Source: Paenibacillus sanguinis 2301083 = DSM 16941 | GTDB taxonomy: Bacteria; Bacillota; Bacilli; Paenibacillales; Paenibacillaceae | Direction: 5' to 3' | NCBI RefSeq assembly: GCF_000374825.1 | Contig: NZ_KB895390.1 | Location: 1-64,000 of the forward strand | Length of the DNA stretch: 64,000 nucleotides | Shown: in pieces, positions 28,601 to 37,771 of the stretch | Position numbering within the stretch: position 1 is the stretch's first letter | Layout: every line of letters begins with the position of its first letter | Notes under the pieces: generated by a model | Database searches by the model: none | Told to the model about the DNA's origin: nothing | Seen by the model: the letters and a program-made list of their open reading frames with translations, nothing else | Position numbers and translations under genes: made by a program

Positions 28601-31600
28601 TTTTTTAACAGTGGAGGCGATTCTTTACGAGCGATCCGTCTGGTCAGTGCCCTAAACGGAAAACTGGGAGCAAACTTATCGCTTTCAGATCTCTACGAGT
28701 ACGACACGGTCGAAAAAATGGCGGCTAAACTCATGGCTCCCGAGGCCGGAGAGGTTCCAGCGTTGCATGCACAAGTTGCAGAAGAGTTGGATAATTTAAA
28801 AGGCAGATTGCTCCAAAACTTCCGCCCACAAGGAGAGATTGAGGATATTTATCCACTGTCAGCGATTGAAAACGGCATGGTCTTTTATTATTTAAAGGAC
28901 ACAGAAAAGTCAGTTTACTATGAACAGTTCGTGTTTCGTATTCGCTATCATTCCTTTGATATCGGTCGCTTGAACCGTGCTTGGGCTTTGCTAGTCGAAA
29001 AGCATGATATTCTACGTACCGTCTTTCTTATGGAAGATTTCGAGCGTCCGATGGCGGTTGTTTATCGGGAACTGGAAAACGATCTGAAACACTTCGATCT
29101 CTCCGCTTTGAACTTAGAGCAGCAGTCGGCTTATATTCGTGAGTATATTGCCGAAGATCGTCGTCATCCATTCGATTTTTCGGAGTATCGTCCGTTGTGG
29201 AAGTTGCGCACGTTCCAATTAGATGAAGGAAATGTGACGTTCCTATTCATTTGCCACCACGCTCTGCTTGATGGCTGGAGTATCAATCAATTGGTCATTG
29301 AGTTTCATGAGATCTATAAGGCACTTGAGAACAATGAAACGTTCGTTCCTAAGAAATTGGGGATTACGTACAAAGACAGCGTTATAGACGAGTTGGTCGA
29401 GATTCGAAACGAAGAGAATATCCGTTACTGGCAGGAAGAACTTGAGGGTTACCACCGACTGGACTTTTCGGTAAAGACAGGGCCGGACAAGCCTGATCGC
29501 GTGAAACGGGTAACAAAAGTGTATGACCTCGATCGTGATCTACTGGTAAAACTGAAAGAGGTGGCAAAGGCGTACAACACGAGTCTGAAAAACATCTGCT
29601 TTGCCGGATATCTCTATTTGCTGAATCTGATCTCTTACGAGAAAGAACTGGTTGTGGGTTATCTAACGAACAATCGTCCTGTTCACGAAGAGGGTGACCG
29701 TTTACTTGGCTGTTTTCTGAACACGGTACCTGTGCGAATGGAGGTTCCGCGTGGCAGGCGTTGGAGTGAGTTCTTGAAACAGGTGGATGCGAAATTATTG
29801 CAGGTAAAGCGTCATGAACGCATGCCACTCTTTGAGATTGCCAACGTCATAGGTGAAAAGAGTGGTGACAGGAACCCGATCTTTGATACGCTGTTCAACT
29901 TCATGGATTTCCACATACTGAATGATTTTTCCGAGGAGATTGTCAATGAATCTCTAGAAGTCAGCGGACATCAAGACACGAATACGCTGTTTGACTTCAT
30001 GTTGGACACTACGATGGGTCAGATGAAACTGACCCTGCGATATACTTCCACCGTGTTTGGTGAAGGTGTGGATGATAAGCTCTGCGCATACTTTGTTCGA
30101 TTCCTGCAATGCGTGATTGAAAACCCAGAGTCGAAAATGGATGGTAATTCTATTTTGTTGCCAGAAGAACGTGAACAGGTGTTGTTTGGCTTTAACGATA
30201 CTCAAGTTCCATATGCTTCGGAAACCTTGATCCACCAATTGTTCGAACAGCGTGCATTCGAAACCCCAGATACGCTGGCTGTTGATGATGGAAGAGTCAA
30301 GTTGACGTACGCAGAACTGAACGCGCGGGCGAATCAGATGGCATACGTATTACGTCAACAAGGCATTAAACCGAACCAATTCATCGGGATCTATTTGACC
30401 CGCTCTGTGGAGATGATCGTAAGTGTCCTCGCCGTGTTGAAGGCAGGTGGTGCCTATGTGCCGTTACAGTTGACGTTGCCACAGGAGCGCTTGCTTCACA
30501 TCTTGCGTGTATTACAGGTCGGGTCATTGATTACCGATCAGTCTGTTGAGAGGCTGCAAGCTGAATTGTCCGATTTGAATCACGTGTTGGTGCCACAGAA
30601 GATAGATCGTACGATACCGACCGACAATCTCACGATTGTGAACAATTCGAACGATGTCGCCTATACGATTTTTACATCTGGTTCGACAGGTCTGCCAAAG
30701 GGCGTTGTCGTGAAACATCGTCCTGTGATCAACTTAATCGAGTGGGTAAATGGAAAGTTCCAAGTCAGTCAGGGCGACAAACTGCTGTTTGTCACCTCGT
30801 TGAGCTTTGATCTTTCCGTATATGACATCTTTGGAATTCTTGCTGCGGGCGCAACAGTGCGCTTGTCAAACGAGGAGGAGATCGGTGAGCCAGAGCGATT
30901 GCTTGACATCATCCGTACGGAGGGCATTACGTTCTGGGATTCGGCGCCGCAAGCATTGATGCAACTCGTACCATTCTTTGAGGGTGTGGCTGCTAATTCG
31001 AAATTACGCCTCGTCTTCCTATCGGGTGACTGGATTCCTGTAAAATTGCCAGGTCAACTTCAGGCACATTTCCCTGGGATTCAGGTGGTTGGGCTCGGAG
31101 GGGCAACAGAGGCCACGGTCTGGTCTAACTATTTCCCAGTGGAGCAAGTTGGCCCTAGTTGGAATTCAATTCCGTATGGTAAGCCAATCCAAAACGCGAA
31201 GTACTACGTACTGGATGCAGACCTCAAACCATGCCCAGTTGGCGTGCCTGGTAATCTCTACATCGGTGGGGAAGTGTTGGCTGCACGATACACTGATCCC
31301 GAATTGACGGCACAGAAGTTCCTACCATCTCCGTTTACCGCAGGTGAGTTCATATACAAGACGGGTGACAGTGCGCGCTGGTTTGCAGACGGCAACTTGG
31401 AGTTCCTTGGCCGTCATGATGATCAAGTGAAGATCCGTGGCTTCCGAATCGAACTCGGGGAAATTGAGAGCCATCTTGTGAAGTACGATCTGATTACAGA
31501 AGCGATTGTGATTGCACGTGGTGAGCGTGAGGACAAATACCTGGTTGGCTACGTGGTCGCTAACGAACAGCTAGACATGCAGGAAGTGCGTGTGTTCCTT

Positions 31601-34600
31601 GCCCAAACACTCCCGTCTTATATGATCCCAACTTCCCTTGTCCAACTTGATCGCATCCCGGTTAGTCCGAACGGAAAAGTGGACAAAAAAGCATTGCCTG
31701 AGGTTGATGAATTCCTCTTGAGCCCGCAGGAGGTCATGGCACCACGTAATGAGATAGAAGGAAAGCTCGCTACCATTTGGGAGGATGTGCTCGCACCCCA
31801 TGAACCATTCGGCGTGTATACCAACTACTTCGAAATTGGTGGTAATTCACTCAATGCTGCGACGGTAGTTTCTAAGATTCGTAAGGAGTTCCAGACGGAA
31901 CTCTCACTTCAGGAATTTTTTCGTTCGCCAACTATTGCGGAACTAGCGCAACTGCTTGTGGGAAAGGTGCCAGGAGCGAACGTAGACGATGTATCGGTTC
32001 TCCTGCCATTGGTGCCAGTTGCTGAATCGAGTTACTATCCGTTGTCATCGGCACAGACCCGAATTTACATCTTGAATCAGTTTGATCCAGAGAGCACGTA
32101 CTATAACGCTACCATCGTTATGCAAATGAATGGTTGGTTTGTTGATCCATTGCGCTGTGAATCGGTATTCCGTCAGTTGGTGAAACGCCATGAATCGCTG
32201 CGTACCCGCTATTTGTTCGTTAATGGACAGCCTGTACAACAAGTGATCCGTGCGAGTGAGGTTCCAGTGCAAGTAGAAGTAATAGAGGCGCTCGGAGCGG
32301 ATGATGTCCGCTTGAACGCAGAGATCGAGCGATTCGTGCGCCCGTTTGACCTGACCCGAGCACCTCTGTTCCGCATCGGGTTGATCCGCCGAGAAACAGA
32401 TAGATATTTGTTCATGATTGATATGCATCATATCATCTCGGATGGAGCTTCGATGGCTGTACTCGTCCGCGAATTTCTCGCGGTGTATGAAGGACGGATA
32501 CTGTCTGATCTACGATTACAGTACAAAGACTATGCAGATTGGCAGAACCGCTTGCTCGAAACGGACGAACTGAAACGCCAAGAACAGTATTGGCTTCAAA
32601 AGTTTGAGATGGGCGTTCCTGTCTTGTACTTGCCAACAGACGAACAGCGTCCAGATTTAAAAACGGTTGAGGGACGACGTCTCTCTTTTAAGGCAGGCGA
32701 AGAACTGACATCGAAACTCTTAGGATTGGCGAAAGAGACGAACGCTTCGCTGTTCATAGTGTTGCTAGCGGCATACAATGTGTTTCTACACAAGCTGACG
32801 GGTCAGGAAGAGATCGTTGTAGGCACAGCGATTGCCAACCGAAACCATGAGGATCTGCAAAATCAGATCGGAGTATTTGTTAACACACTTGCTCTATATA
32901 ACCGTCCACGTAGAGAGTTGTCGTTCCTCGACTTCCTCGCGGAGACTTCAAAACATACGTTTGAAGCGTTTGAGAATCAAGACTATCCATTTGACCTACT
33001 TGTAGAGCGTATGGAACTGGAACGCGACCCATCACGCAGCCCGCTGTTCGACACGTTGTTCATTTTGCAAAACGCCTATAACACAGATGTTCAAACGGAT
33101 GTTTTCACGTTTACGCCTTATGAGTATCAGACCAAGACAGCGAAGTTTGACCTCTTCTTGGAAGCATGGGAACGAAACGGGGATATTGAGTTTAATCTGG
33201 AATATGCGACTCGTCTATTCAAGGCAGAGACAGTCGAAAAGATGACCCATCAATTCCTCCACTTATTAGAAGAAATCAGTCTTGCTCCATCAAAAAAGTT
33301 GGTGGAATTATCGCTGGAGGCTAAACCTCAGCGCCAGATCATCTCGTTTACGGAGCAAGATATTCTGTCCTTTGCGGAGCTTTCCCACGATATCAACCCG
33401 CTTCATGTGGATGCTGAGTATGCACGCAAAACGCCATATGGTGGTTGTCTTGTCCATGGTGTACTCGGTATGCTGACCGTATTGCAACAACATTTAAATC
33501 CGGGTATTCAGGAATCGTTGTATTTGCACTCCTTAAAAGTTCGTTTTAACGGACCGTTGAAAGTCGGGAATGTGTACGAGTCGGAGCTATGTTCGACGGA
33601 CGGTTCACAGGCGAAACTCGCGATTTTTGAACATGGAGATACTTTGTTTGAAATTGACGTGCGTTACGAACGGGTGCCTCGACAACGGTACAATCTCAAC
33701 TACACAACGGCATCGGTTTCGTTGGATATTTCCGAACTGGAAAAGGATGAAATAGCAACACTCTCGAATGGTGGTCAATACAGTTTGAACGCTTCCGCTT
33801 TGGTCGAGACGTTTCTGTTACAATCCCAACTGACTTCAATCATCTGGACAAGCTATTGTGTTGGGATGCTGGCACCAGGGCGCCAAGCGTTATTCACAGG
33901 TTTCGAATTGGATTTCTTGCCACATTTGCCTGAAAAAGCACAGCGAGCAACGACGATCTCTTATATGGTCAACACAGATCAGTTTGATGCACAACTCGGT
34001 TCGCTGTCTGTAACGGGTTCGATTTACGCAAGTGGTACCTTGCTTGGCAAAGTTCGACTGGAGAGCTTTGTACGCCCTCGCTTACAACAATACGGGCTAG
34101 AAGAGTTCGCGGCCCACGGTCGTATTCCGTCTGGACGAGCTTTTGATGGACAGGTTGTGGTTGTAACGGGTGCTAGCCGAGGCTTGGGTGCGAATCTGGC
34201 TAAGTTATTTGCTATTCAAGGGGCCAAGGTCGTGCTCAACTATCGAAGCAGCATCTTCGAAGCCCAGACCATGCAAGATGAATTGGTTGCGGCGGGTGCA
34301 GAAGTGATAATCGTTCAAGGGAATATTATCCGTCAAGAAGACTGCCAATGTCTGCTTAAGGAAACGCTCCAACGCTTTGGACGAGTAGATCTCGTTGTCA
34401 ACAACGCATTCGAATTCATCGTCAAACGCGGTTGGGATACGATTTCATTTGATGAGCTCCAAGTGTCTGTCTCTAATGCTCTACGAATGGTTTTCCAGAT
34501 GGCGAAGACCTTCTTGCCGGAATTGGAACGGACAGCAGGTACGATGTTAACGATCTCTTCCAGATACGTGGATATACCAGAGGAAGGCTTTGTAGAGTAT

Positions 34601-37600
34601 GTGACTGCTAAGTCAGCTATCGAGGGATTGATGAAATCGTTGTCTCGTGAGTTCCGTCACGTAAAACAGGCTGTGATTCGTCCACAAAAGTTCCTCTCGG
34701 ATCAGACGATCACCAACATCAGTGCTCAATATCTCCCATCGCCAATGGATGTGGTGGCTGATGTTTATAATTTTGTGACAGAGATTCGTAAGGCGCAGGG
34801 TTCGTATTTCCTGTACGAACTTAGTCAAAAGTCATACGCACAGGTGGAAACAACCGAGGAATCGTACATAACTGATTCTGCCTCCACGGTTCTTGCTATC
34901 GCAGCTACGTTTACAGCGGATACGATCCACCCCCATGTGGCATGGTGGGGAACGCAGTTCGGGCTCAATCTCGACGTGCAATTTGCACCTTACAATCAAG
35001 TCTTCCAAGAACTGCTTGATGATCAGAGTCTGCTCTCGACGAATAAGGGAGTGAATGTCCTCCTCATACGTTTTGAAGATTGGATTCGCGATAATGTATC
35101 CTCCGATACCGAGCGTTACAACAACCTGGAGGCTAACTATGCACAACTTACGAGGATAATGAAGCAAAAGACGTTCCAAGCACCATTGCTCGTTGCACTT
35201 TTCCCAGTGTCGACACACCTAGGGTTTAGCAAGGAGATATTGGCCAAGTTAAATCAGTTGAATGATCGTTGGAAAACGTTCATTCAAGAACACGAATCCG
35301 CAACTCTCATTGACTGCACAACATTGGTTGATGAGTATCAGATCAAGGAAATGTTCAATTCGAAAACTGACCGTGAAGGCCATGTACCATTCACAAACGA
35401 GTTTTCCGCAACGATTGCTACAGCGATCGCACGTAAGATCATAGCTTTGAAACAGCCAATTTTCAAAGTAATCGCACTTGATTGTGACAACACGCTCTGG
35501 CGTGGTATCTGTGGTGAGGAGGGAGCATTAGGTGTGCAGGTTGATGCACCATACCAGTACCTGCATCAATTTCTGCTGGAGAAGCACAACGAAGGCATGA
35601 TCCTGACGCTGGTTTCGAAAAACAACGAAGGCGACGTGTTGGAAGTTTTCGAGAAAAATCCACAGATGATCCTTAAGAAGGAACATATCGCAGCATGGCG
35701 GATCAATTGGAAAGCAAAGTCTGAAAACGTCCGTGAGCTCGCTCGCGAGCTGAACGTAGGCGTCGACAGCTTCGTACTCGTTGATGACAGCGTGGTTGAA
35801 ACCCATGAGGTGATGCAGAATCTACCGGAAGTCCTTGCTCTGCAGTTACCAGAAGACCCAGAAAACATTCCTGCATTTCTCCGCCACGTCTGGGCGTTCG
35901 ACCGAGCAAAAGTAACAGAGGAAGACCGTAAGCGCAGCGCTATGTACGTAACAGAGCGCAAACGTAAAGAACTACAAGCGAACGTTTTGTCGCTTGACCG
36001 CTTTTTGGAGAGCCTGCAGTTAAAAGTGAGTTTTCAACCAATTGAAGCAAACCACATCTCACGTGCGTCACAATTGACATTCCGTACGAATCAGTTCAAC
36101 TTGAGTACCATCCGTCGTACCGAGGAAGAGTTGATTGAGTGGTTGAAAGCGTCTGATACGAATGGATGGATCGTCGAGGTAGCTGATCGTTTTGGCGATT
36201 ACGGGTTAGTCGGTGTAATCCTCGCCAAAGAAGTAAATGAATCATTGGTCATTGACACGTTCTTACTCAGTTGCCGTGTGCTGGGGCGCAAAGTTGAACA
36301 GGCGATCTTGGTGGCTCTTTGCAAGTTCTGTCTTCAAAAAGGATTGAAGTCTCTGAAAGCCGATTACTATCCAACTGCGAAGAATCAACCATTCCTCGAA
36401 TTCCTGCAAAAAGGACCGTGGAAAGAAAACCATCATTCCGAAGCGTGTACAACCTATCTGGCACACGTGTCGGATGTGAGTGAAATGACGCTTCCAGTAA
36501 TTGAAATTTACGATGGGAAGATGCCCTTAGTCGAGGACAAGCAGGAAAAGAAGAGTCAGATTGTACTCGCGTTCGATCATATTGGCGTAGCCGTGGCAGA
36601 TATGGACGAGGCCATCAGTAGGTACCAAGCTCTTGGTTACCAATGTGGCCCCGTCTTCGAGGAAGAGACACAACGCTCGAAACTGGTGATGTGTATAAAA
36701 GCTGACTCTGCCAATATCGAGTTGGTCGCGCCGATGGATGAAACTTCGCCGACACTTGGTATCCTCGTGAAAAACGGTGATAATTCGCCGTATCATCTCT
36801 GCTACCGTGTGCAAGATGCAAAGGCATTTTTGTCCAGTTGGACAGTAGAGTACCAAGTGGTTAGCGATCTGCTACCTGTCAAAATTTTTGGTGAAAAATC
36901 AGTCATGTTCATTTATGTCAAAGATGTCGGGTTAATCGAACTGATTGAAGATCATGAGTTCACAAAGGCACCAGCAGTGTCCGAAGTCGCTGTGATTAAG
37001 ACGGTTACCCGAATGGCAGTCGCCGATTTGAGTTCGCCAAGGGCTTTTTTCCAAGCCCTTGGCTACGGTCAAACGAATGATGTGCAAGCTGCAGATCACC
37101 GGGTTCGCCTGAATAGATCCGGTTCTGGTGTGTTGGAACTGTTTATTCCTACGACTCCAGCAGAGCGCGAACATTTCGAAGTAAATGGTCCGCATCTTTA
37201 CGAAGTGCTTCAAGGAGAGGTGGAGTCTGTCCCTGGATCCGTAATTCCAAGCAACCATGAATGGTGTGTGACGTTGCTAAACGAAGACCTTTTGTTGCAC
37301 CGTTCATACTGGCTACCACTCCAACATGCAACGGGTCAGAAGTTAGCTTCGTTGCCGGTATATCTAACGGCAGTACCTTCAAATATGGAGAAGCCAGCAA
37401 CCGTTGCTTATGAGTCACCGAAAAACGATATGGAGAAGCGCTTGTTGGAACTTTGGGAGAACACTTTACACTTAAGTGAGAAGGGCATTACCGTGGGTAC
37501 GAAAGACAACTTTTTTAAAGTTGGCGGCAGTTCGCTCGCTCTGATCCAAGTGAATGGCAAGCTACAAGAAGAATTTGGGCTGGATATTCCAGTAGTTAAG

Positions 37601-37771
37601 ATGTTCCAGTATCCGACGATCCAAGCCTTAGCAGGATTTCTGACCGAGCAGATAGATGGAGGCCCTCAAATTGCTGCTGCACAATTAGAGGCAGAGCGCA
37701 CAGAGACGTTGAATAAGGGCAAAAAGACCATGAAACAAACCCTGCAAAAGCTCAACAGGAGGCCAAAATGA
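25607..37771 (+). CDS. NRPS1: C-A(Ser)-T-C-A-T-C-MaoC-SDR-FkbH-VOC-VOC-T
   Basis: A ~4054-aa synthetase. Module 1: C (HHILFDG near 139), A with pocket code DVWHYSLIDK, close to the known Ser code DVWHLSLIDK, and T (Ser1006). Module 2: C (HHALLDG near 1217), A with code DLYDFSLVWK, 7/10 to the Cys code DLYNLSLIWK but unsure, and T (GGNS, Ser2081). Module 3: C (HHIISDG near 2274), then a MaoC-like double-hotdog dehydratase (~2580-2840, DINPLH), a FabG-like SDR reductase (~2850-3080; Ser2985, Tyr2998, Lys3002), a long-form FkbH with SGNH-like front part (~3150-3630, DCDNTLW at 3292), two glyoxalase/VOC-like domains (~3655-3930) and T (GGSS, Ser3976). No KS, AT or Cy domain is present. ATG 25607 is best spaced from GAGGAG. 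The stop overlaps PKS1 (ATGA). Confidence 0.93.
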   Translation: MTMSQKLDRKNVQDIIALTPMQEGMLFHYLENPQSDRYFEQLCLHLAGGVNEEWVNSAWNEVVRVNEMLRTTFRWEKVEQPIQIILKDRKFEVTVVESDDLEAVKHLDRKHKFDLNEIPFRVMLVRLPDEKYALLISNHHILFDGWSTGILIREFLDAYYRLSNGFTLQLPQKMSFKSFIQYLQKQNKEKQKAFWSRYFEEFQAPAIFKVTNHSMTADIGIKTVELTIPAGQFARMEAFCVEQNITLASLFYTAWGLLLQRYTNSHDVVFGTTVSGREARVDGIEEMVGLFMNTLPLRLKSTGVTSVQTILAQVAHDLQERGEFLSSSLAEIKSYSGAKHHESMFNSIVVLENYPLDKLLTEGKEGLHVESYSMFEQTNFDLTLNLVADECLHAVLSFASELYTEEFAGTTLQHLAKILTQIVDSDGKVNIKELVLVGDVELQRLASFNDTNAPYDIEKTLPQILEGTVDRYRDLEAVVSESGYLTFAQLNEKANQLARVLRAKGVTRDSIVGLMVERSLEMIVGIWAIVKAGGAYLPLDHKFPDDRLRYMLEDSQCSLLLTQEHLLKRLSFDGEILNLDEDGLYIGDDSNLEVINQPNDLAYVIYTSGSTGLPKGTLIEQHSLINRLQWMQSHAAIGTGDTLLQKTSYTFDVSVWELFWWAFQGARIAMLAPGAEKDPSALLQAIETYSVTTMHFVPSMLQGFLDYISSKDQASKLSGLRQVYTSGEALGAHQVKRWYELMRKNGLDTTIRLINLYGPTEATIDVSYFDCTPDLNAERPPIGKPIHNTQLLVLSHDGQLQPIGVPGELYIAGVQLARGYLNRPELTADQFVAHPFIEGERAYRTGDLVRWLPDGNLDFLGRIDHQVKVRGYRIELGEIEAALSVHGDIREAVTLTKQEEDGSNLIYAFYVANRDLTYAELRSHLSLRLPEYMIPSAFTRVGSIPLTSSGKTDRKALLKLETFVEDEFYVEPRTELEMNVAAQFARILGVAQISIHANFFNSGGDSLRAIRLVSALNGKLGANLSLSDLYEYDTVEKMAAKLMAPEAGEVPALHAQVAEELDNLKGRLLQNFRPQGEIEDIYPLSAIENGMVFYYLKDTEKSVYYEQFVFRIRYHSFDIGRLNRAWALLVEKHDILRTVFLMEDFERPMAVVYRELENDLKHFDLSALNLEQQSAYIREYIAEDRRHPFDFSEYRPLWKLRTFQLDEGNVTFLFICHHALLDGWSINQLVIEFHEIYKALENNETFVPKKLGITYKDSVIDELVEIRNEENIRYWQEELEGYHRLDFSVKTGPDKPDRVKRVTKVYDLDRDLLVKLKEVAKAYNTSLKNICFAGYLYLLNLISYEKELVVGYLTNNRPVHEEGDRLLGCFLNTVPVRMEVPRGRRWSEFLKQVDAKLLQVKRHERMPLFEIANVIGEKSGDRNPIFDTLFNFMDFHILNDFSEEIVNESLEVSGHQDTNTLFDFMLDTTMGQMKLTLRYTSTVFGEGVDDKLCAYFVRFLQCVIENPESKMDGNSILLPEEREQVLFGFNDTQVPYASETLIHQLFEQRAFETPDTLAVDDGRVKLTYAELNARANQMAYVLRQQGIKPNQFIGIYLTRSVEMIVSVLAVLKAGGAYVPLQLTLPQERLLHILRVLQVGSLITDQSVERLQAELSDLNHVLVPQKIDRTIPTDNLTIVNNSNDVAYTIFTSGSTGLPKGVVVKHRPVINLIEWVNGKFQVSQGDKLLFVTSLSFDLSVYDIFGILAAGATVRLSNEEEIGEPERLLDIIRTEGITFWDSAPQALMQLVPFFEGVAANSKLRLVFLSGDWIPVKLPGQLQAHFPGIQVVGLGGATEATVWSNYFPVEQVGPSWNSIPYGKPIQNAKYYVLDADLKPCPVGVPGNLYIGGEVLAARYTDPELTAQKFLPSPFTAGEFIYKTGDSARWFADGNLEFLGRHDDQVKIRGFRIELGEIESHLVKYDLITEAIVIARGEREDKYLVGYVVANEQLDMQEVRVFLAQTLPSYMIPTSLVQLDRIPVSPNGKVDKKALPEVDEFLLSPQEVMAPRNEIEGKLATIWEDVLAPHEPFGVYTNYFEIGGNSLNAATVVSKIRKEFQTELSLQEFFRSPTIAELAQLLVGKVPGANVDDVSVLLPLVPVAESSYYPLSSAQTRIYILNQFDPESTYYNATIVMQMNGWFVDPLRCESVFRQLVKRHESLRTRYLFVNGQPVQQVIRASEVPVQVEVIEALGADDVRLNAEIERFVRPFDLTRAPLFRIGLIRRETDRYLFMIDMHHIISDGASMAVLVREFLAVYEGRILSDLRLQYKDYADWQNRLLETDELKRQEQYWLQKFEMGVPVLYLPTDEQRPDLKTVEGRRLSFKAGEELTSKLLGLAKETNASLFIVLLAAYNVFLHKLTGQEEIVVGTAIANRNHEDLQNQIGVFVNTLALYNRPRRELSFLDFLAETSKHTFEAFENQDYPFDLLVERMELERDPSRSPLFDTLFILQNAYNTDVQTDVFTFTPYEYQTKTAKFDLFLEAWERNGDIEFNLEYATRLFKAETVEKMTHQFLHLLEEISLAPSKKLVELSLEAKPQRQIISFTEQDILSFAELSHDINPLHVDAEYARKTPYGGCLVHGVLGMLTVLQQHLNPGIQESLYLHSLKVRFNGPLKVGNVYESELCSTDGSQAKLAIFEHGDTLFEIDVRYERVPRQRYNLNYTTASVSLDISELEKDEIATLSNGGQYSLNASALVETFLLQSQLTSIIWTSYCVGMLAPGRQALFTGFELDFLPHLPEKAQRATTISYMVNTDQFDAQLGSLSVTGSIYASGTLLGKVRLESFVRPRLQQYGLEEFAAHGRIPSGRAFDGQVVVVTGASRGLGANLAKLFAIQGAKVVLNYRSSIFEAQTMQDELVAAGAEVIIVQGNIIRQEDCQCLLKETLQRFGRVDLVVNNAFEFIVKRGWDTISFDELQVSVSNALRMVFQMAKTFLPELERTAGTMLTISSRYVDIPEEGFVEYVTAKSAIEGLMKSLSREFRHVKQAVIRPQKFLSDQTITNISAQYLPSPMDVVADVYNFVTEIRKAQGSYFLYELSQKSYAQVETTEESYITDSASTVLAIAATFTADTIHPHVAWWGTQFGLNLDVQFAPYNQVFQELLDDQSLLSTNKGVNVLLIRFEDWIRDNVSSDTERYNNLEANYAQLTRIMKQKTFQAPLLVALFPVSTHLGFSKEILAKLNQLNDRWKTFIQEHESATLIDCTTLVDEYQIKEMFNSKTDREGHVPFTNEFSATIATAIARKIIALKQPIFKVIALDCDNTLWRGICGEEGALGVQVDAPYQYLHQFLLEKHNEGMILTLVSKNNEGDVLEVFEKNPQMILKKEHIAAWRINWKAKSENVRELARELNVGVDSFVLVDDSVVETHEVMQNLPEVLALQLPEDPENIPAFLRHVWAFDRAKVTEEDRKRSAMYVTERKRKELQANVLSLDRFLESLQLKVSFQPIEANHISRASQLTFRTNQFNLSTIRRTEEELIEWLKASDTNGWIVEVADRFGDYGLVGVILAKEVNESLVIDTFLLSCRVLGRKVEQAILVALCKFCLQKGLKSLKADYYPTAKNQPFLEFLQKGPWKENHHSEACTTYLAHVSDVSEMTLPVIEIYDGKMPLVEDKQEKKSQIVLAFDHIGVAVADMDEAISRYQALGYQCGPVFEEETQRSKLVMCIKADSANIELVAPMDETSPTLGILVKNGDNSPYHLCYRVQDAKAFLSSWTVEYQVVSDLLPVKIFGEKSVMFIYVKDVGLIELIEDHEFTKAPAVSEVAVIKTVTRMAVADLSSPRAFFQALGYGQTNDVQAADHRVRLNRSGSGVLELFIPTTPAEREHFEVNGPHLYEVLQGEVESVPGSVIPSNHEWCVTLLNEDLLLHRSYWLPLQHATGQKLASLPVYLTAVPSNMEKPATVAYESPKNDMEKRLLELWENTLHLSEKGITVGTKDNFFKVGGSSLALIQVNGKLQEEFGLDIPVVKMFQYPTIQALAGFLTEQIDGGPQIAAAQLEAERTETLNKGKKTMKQTLQKLNRRPK
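33340..37350 (+). other. Embedded MaoC-SDR-FkbH-VOC-VOC block inside NRPS1
   Basis: These ~1340 residues sit between condensation domain 3 and the last carrier domain of NRPS1. The order is hotdog dehydratase, SDR ketoreductase, FkbH and two VOC folds; the first VOC resembles methylmalonyl-CoA epimerase. FkbH should load glycerate on the adjacent carrier protein. The reductase and dehydratase could convert it towards a lactyl-type unit, as proposed for the bryostatin loading module. The preceding C domain would then esterify its hydroxyl with the peptide (inference). Confidence 0.75.
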
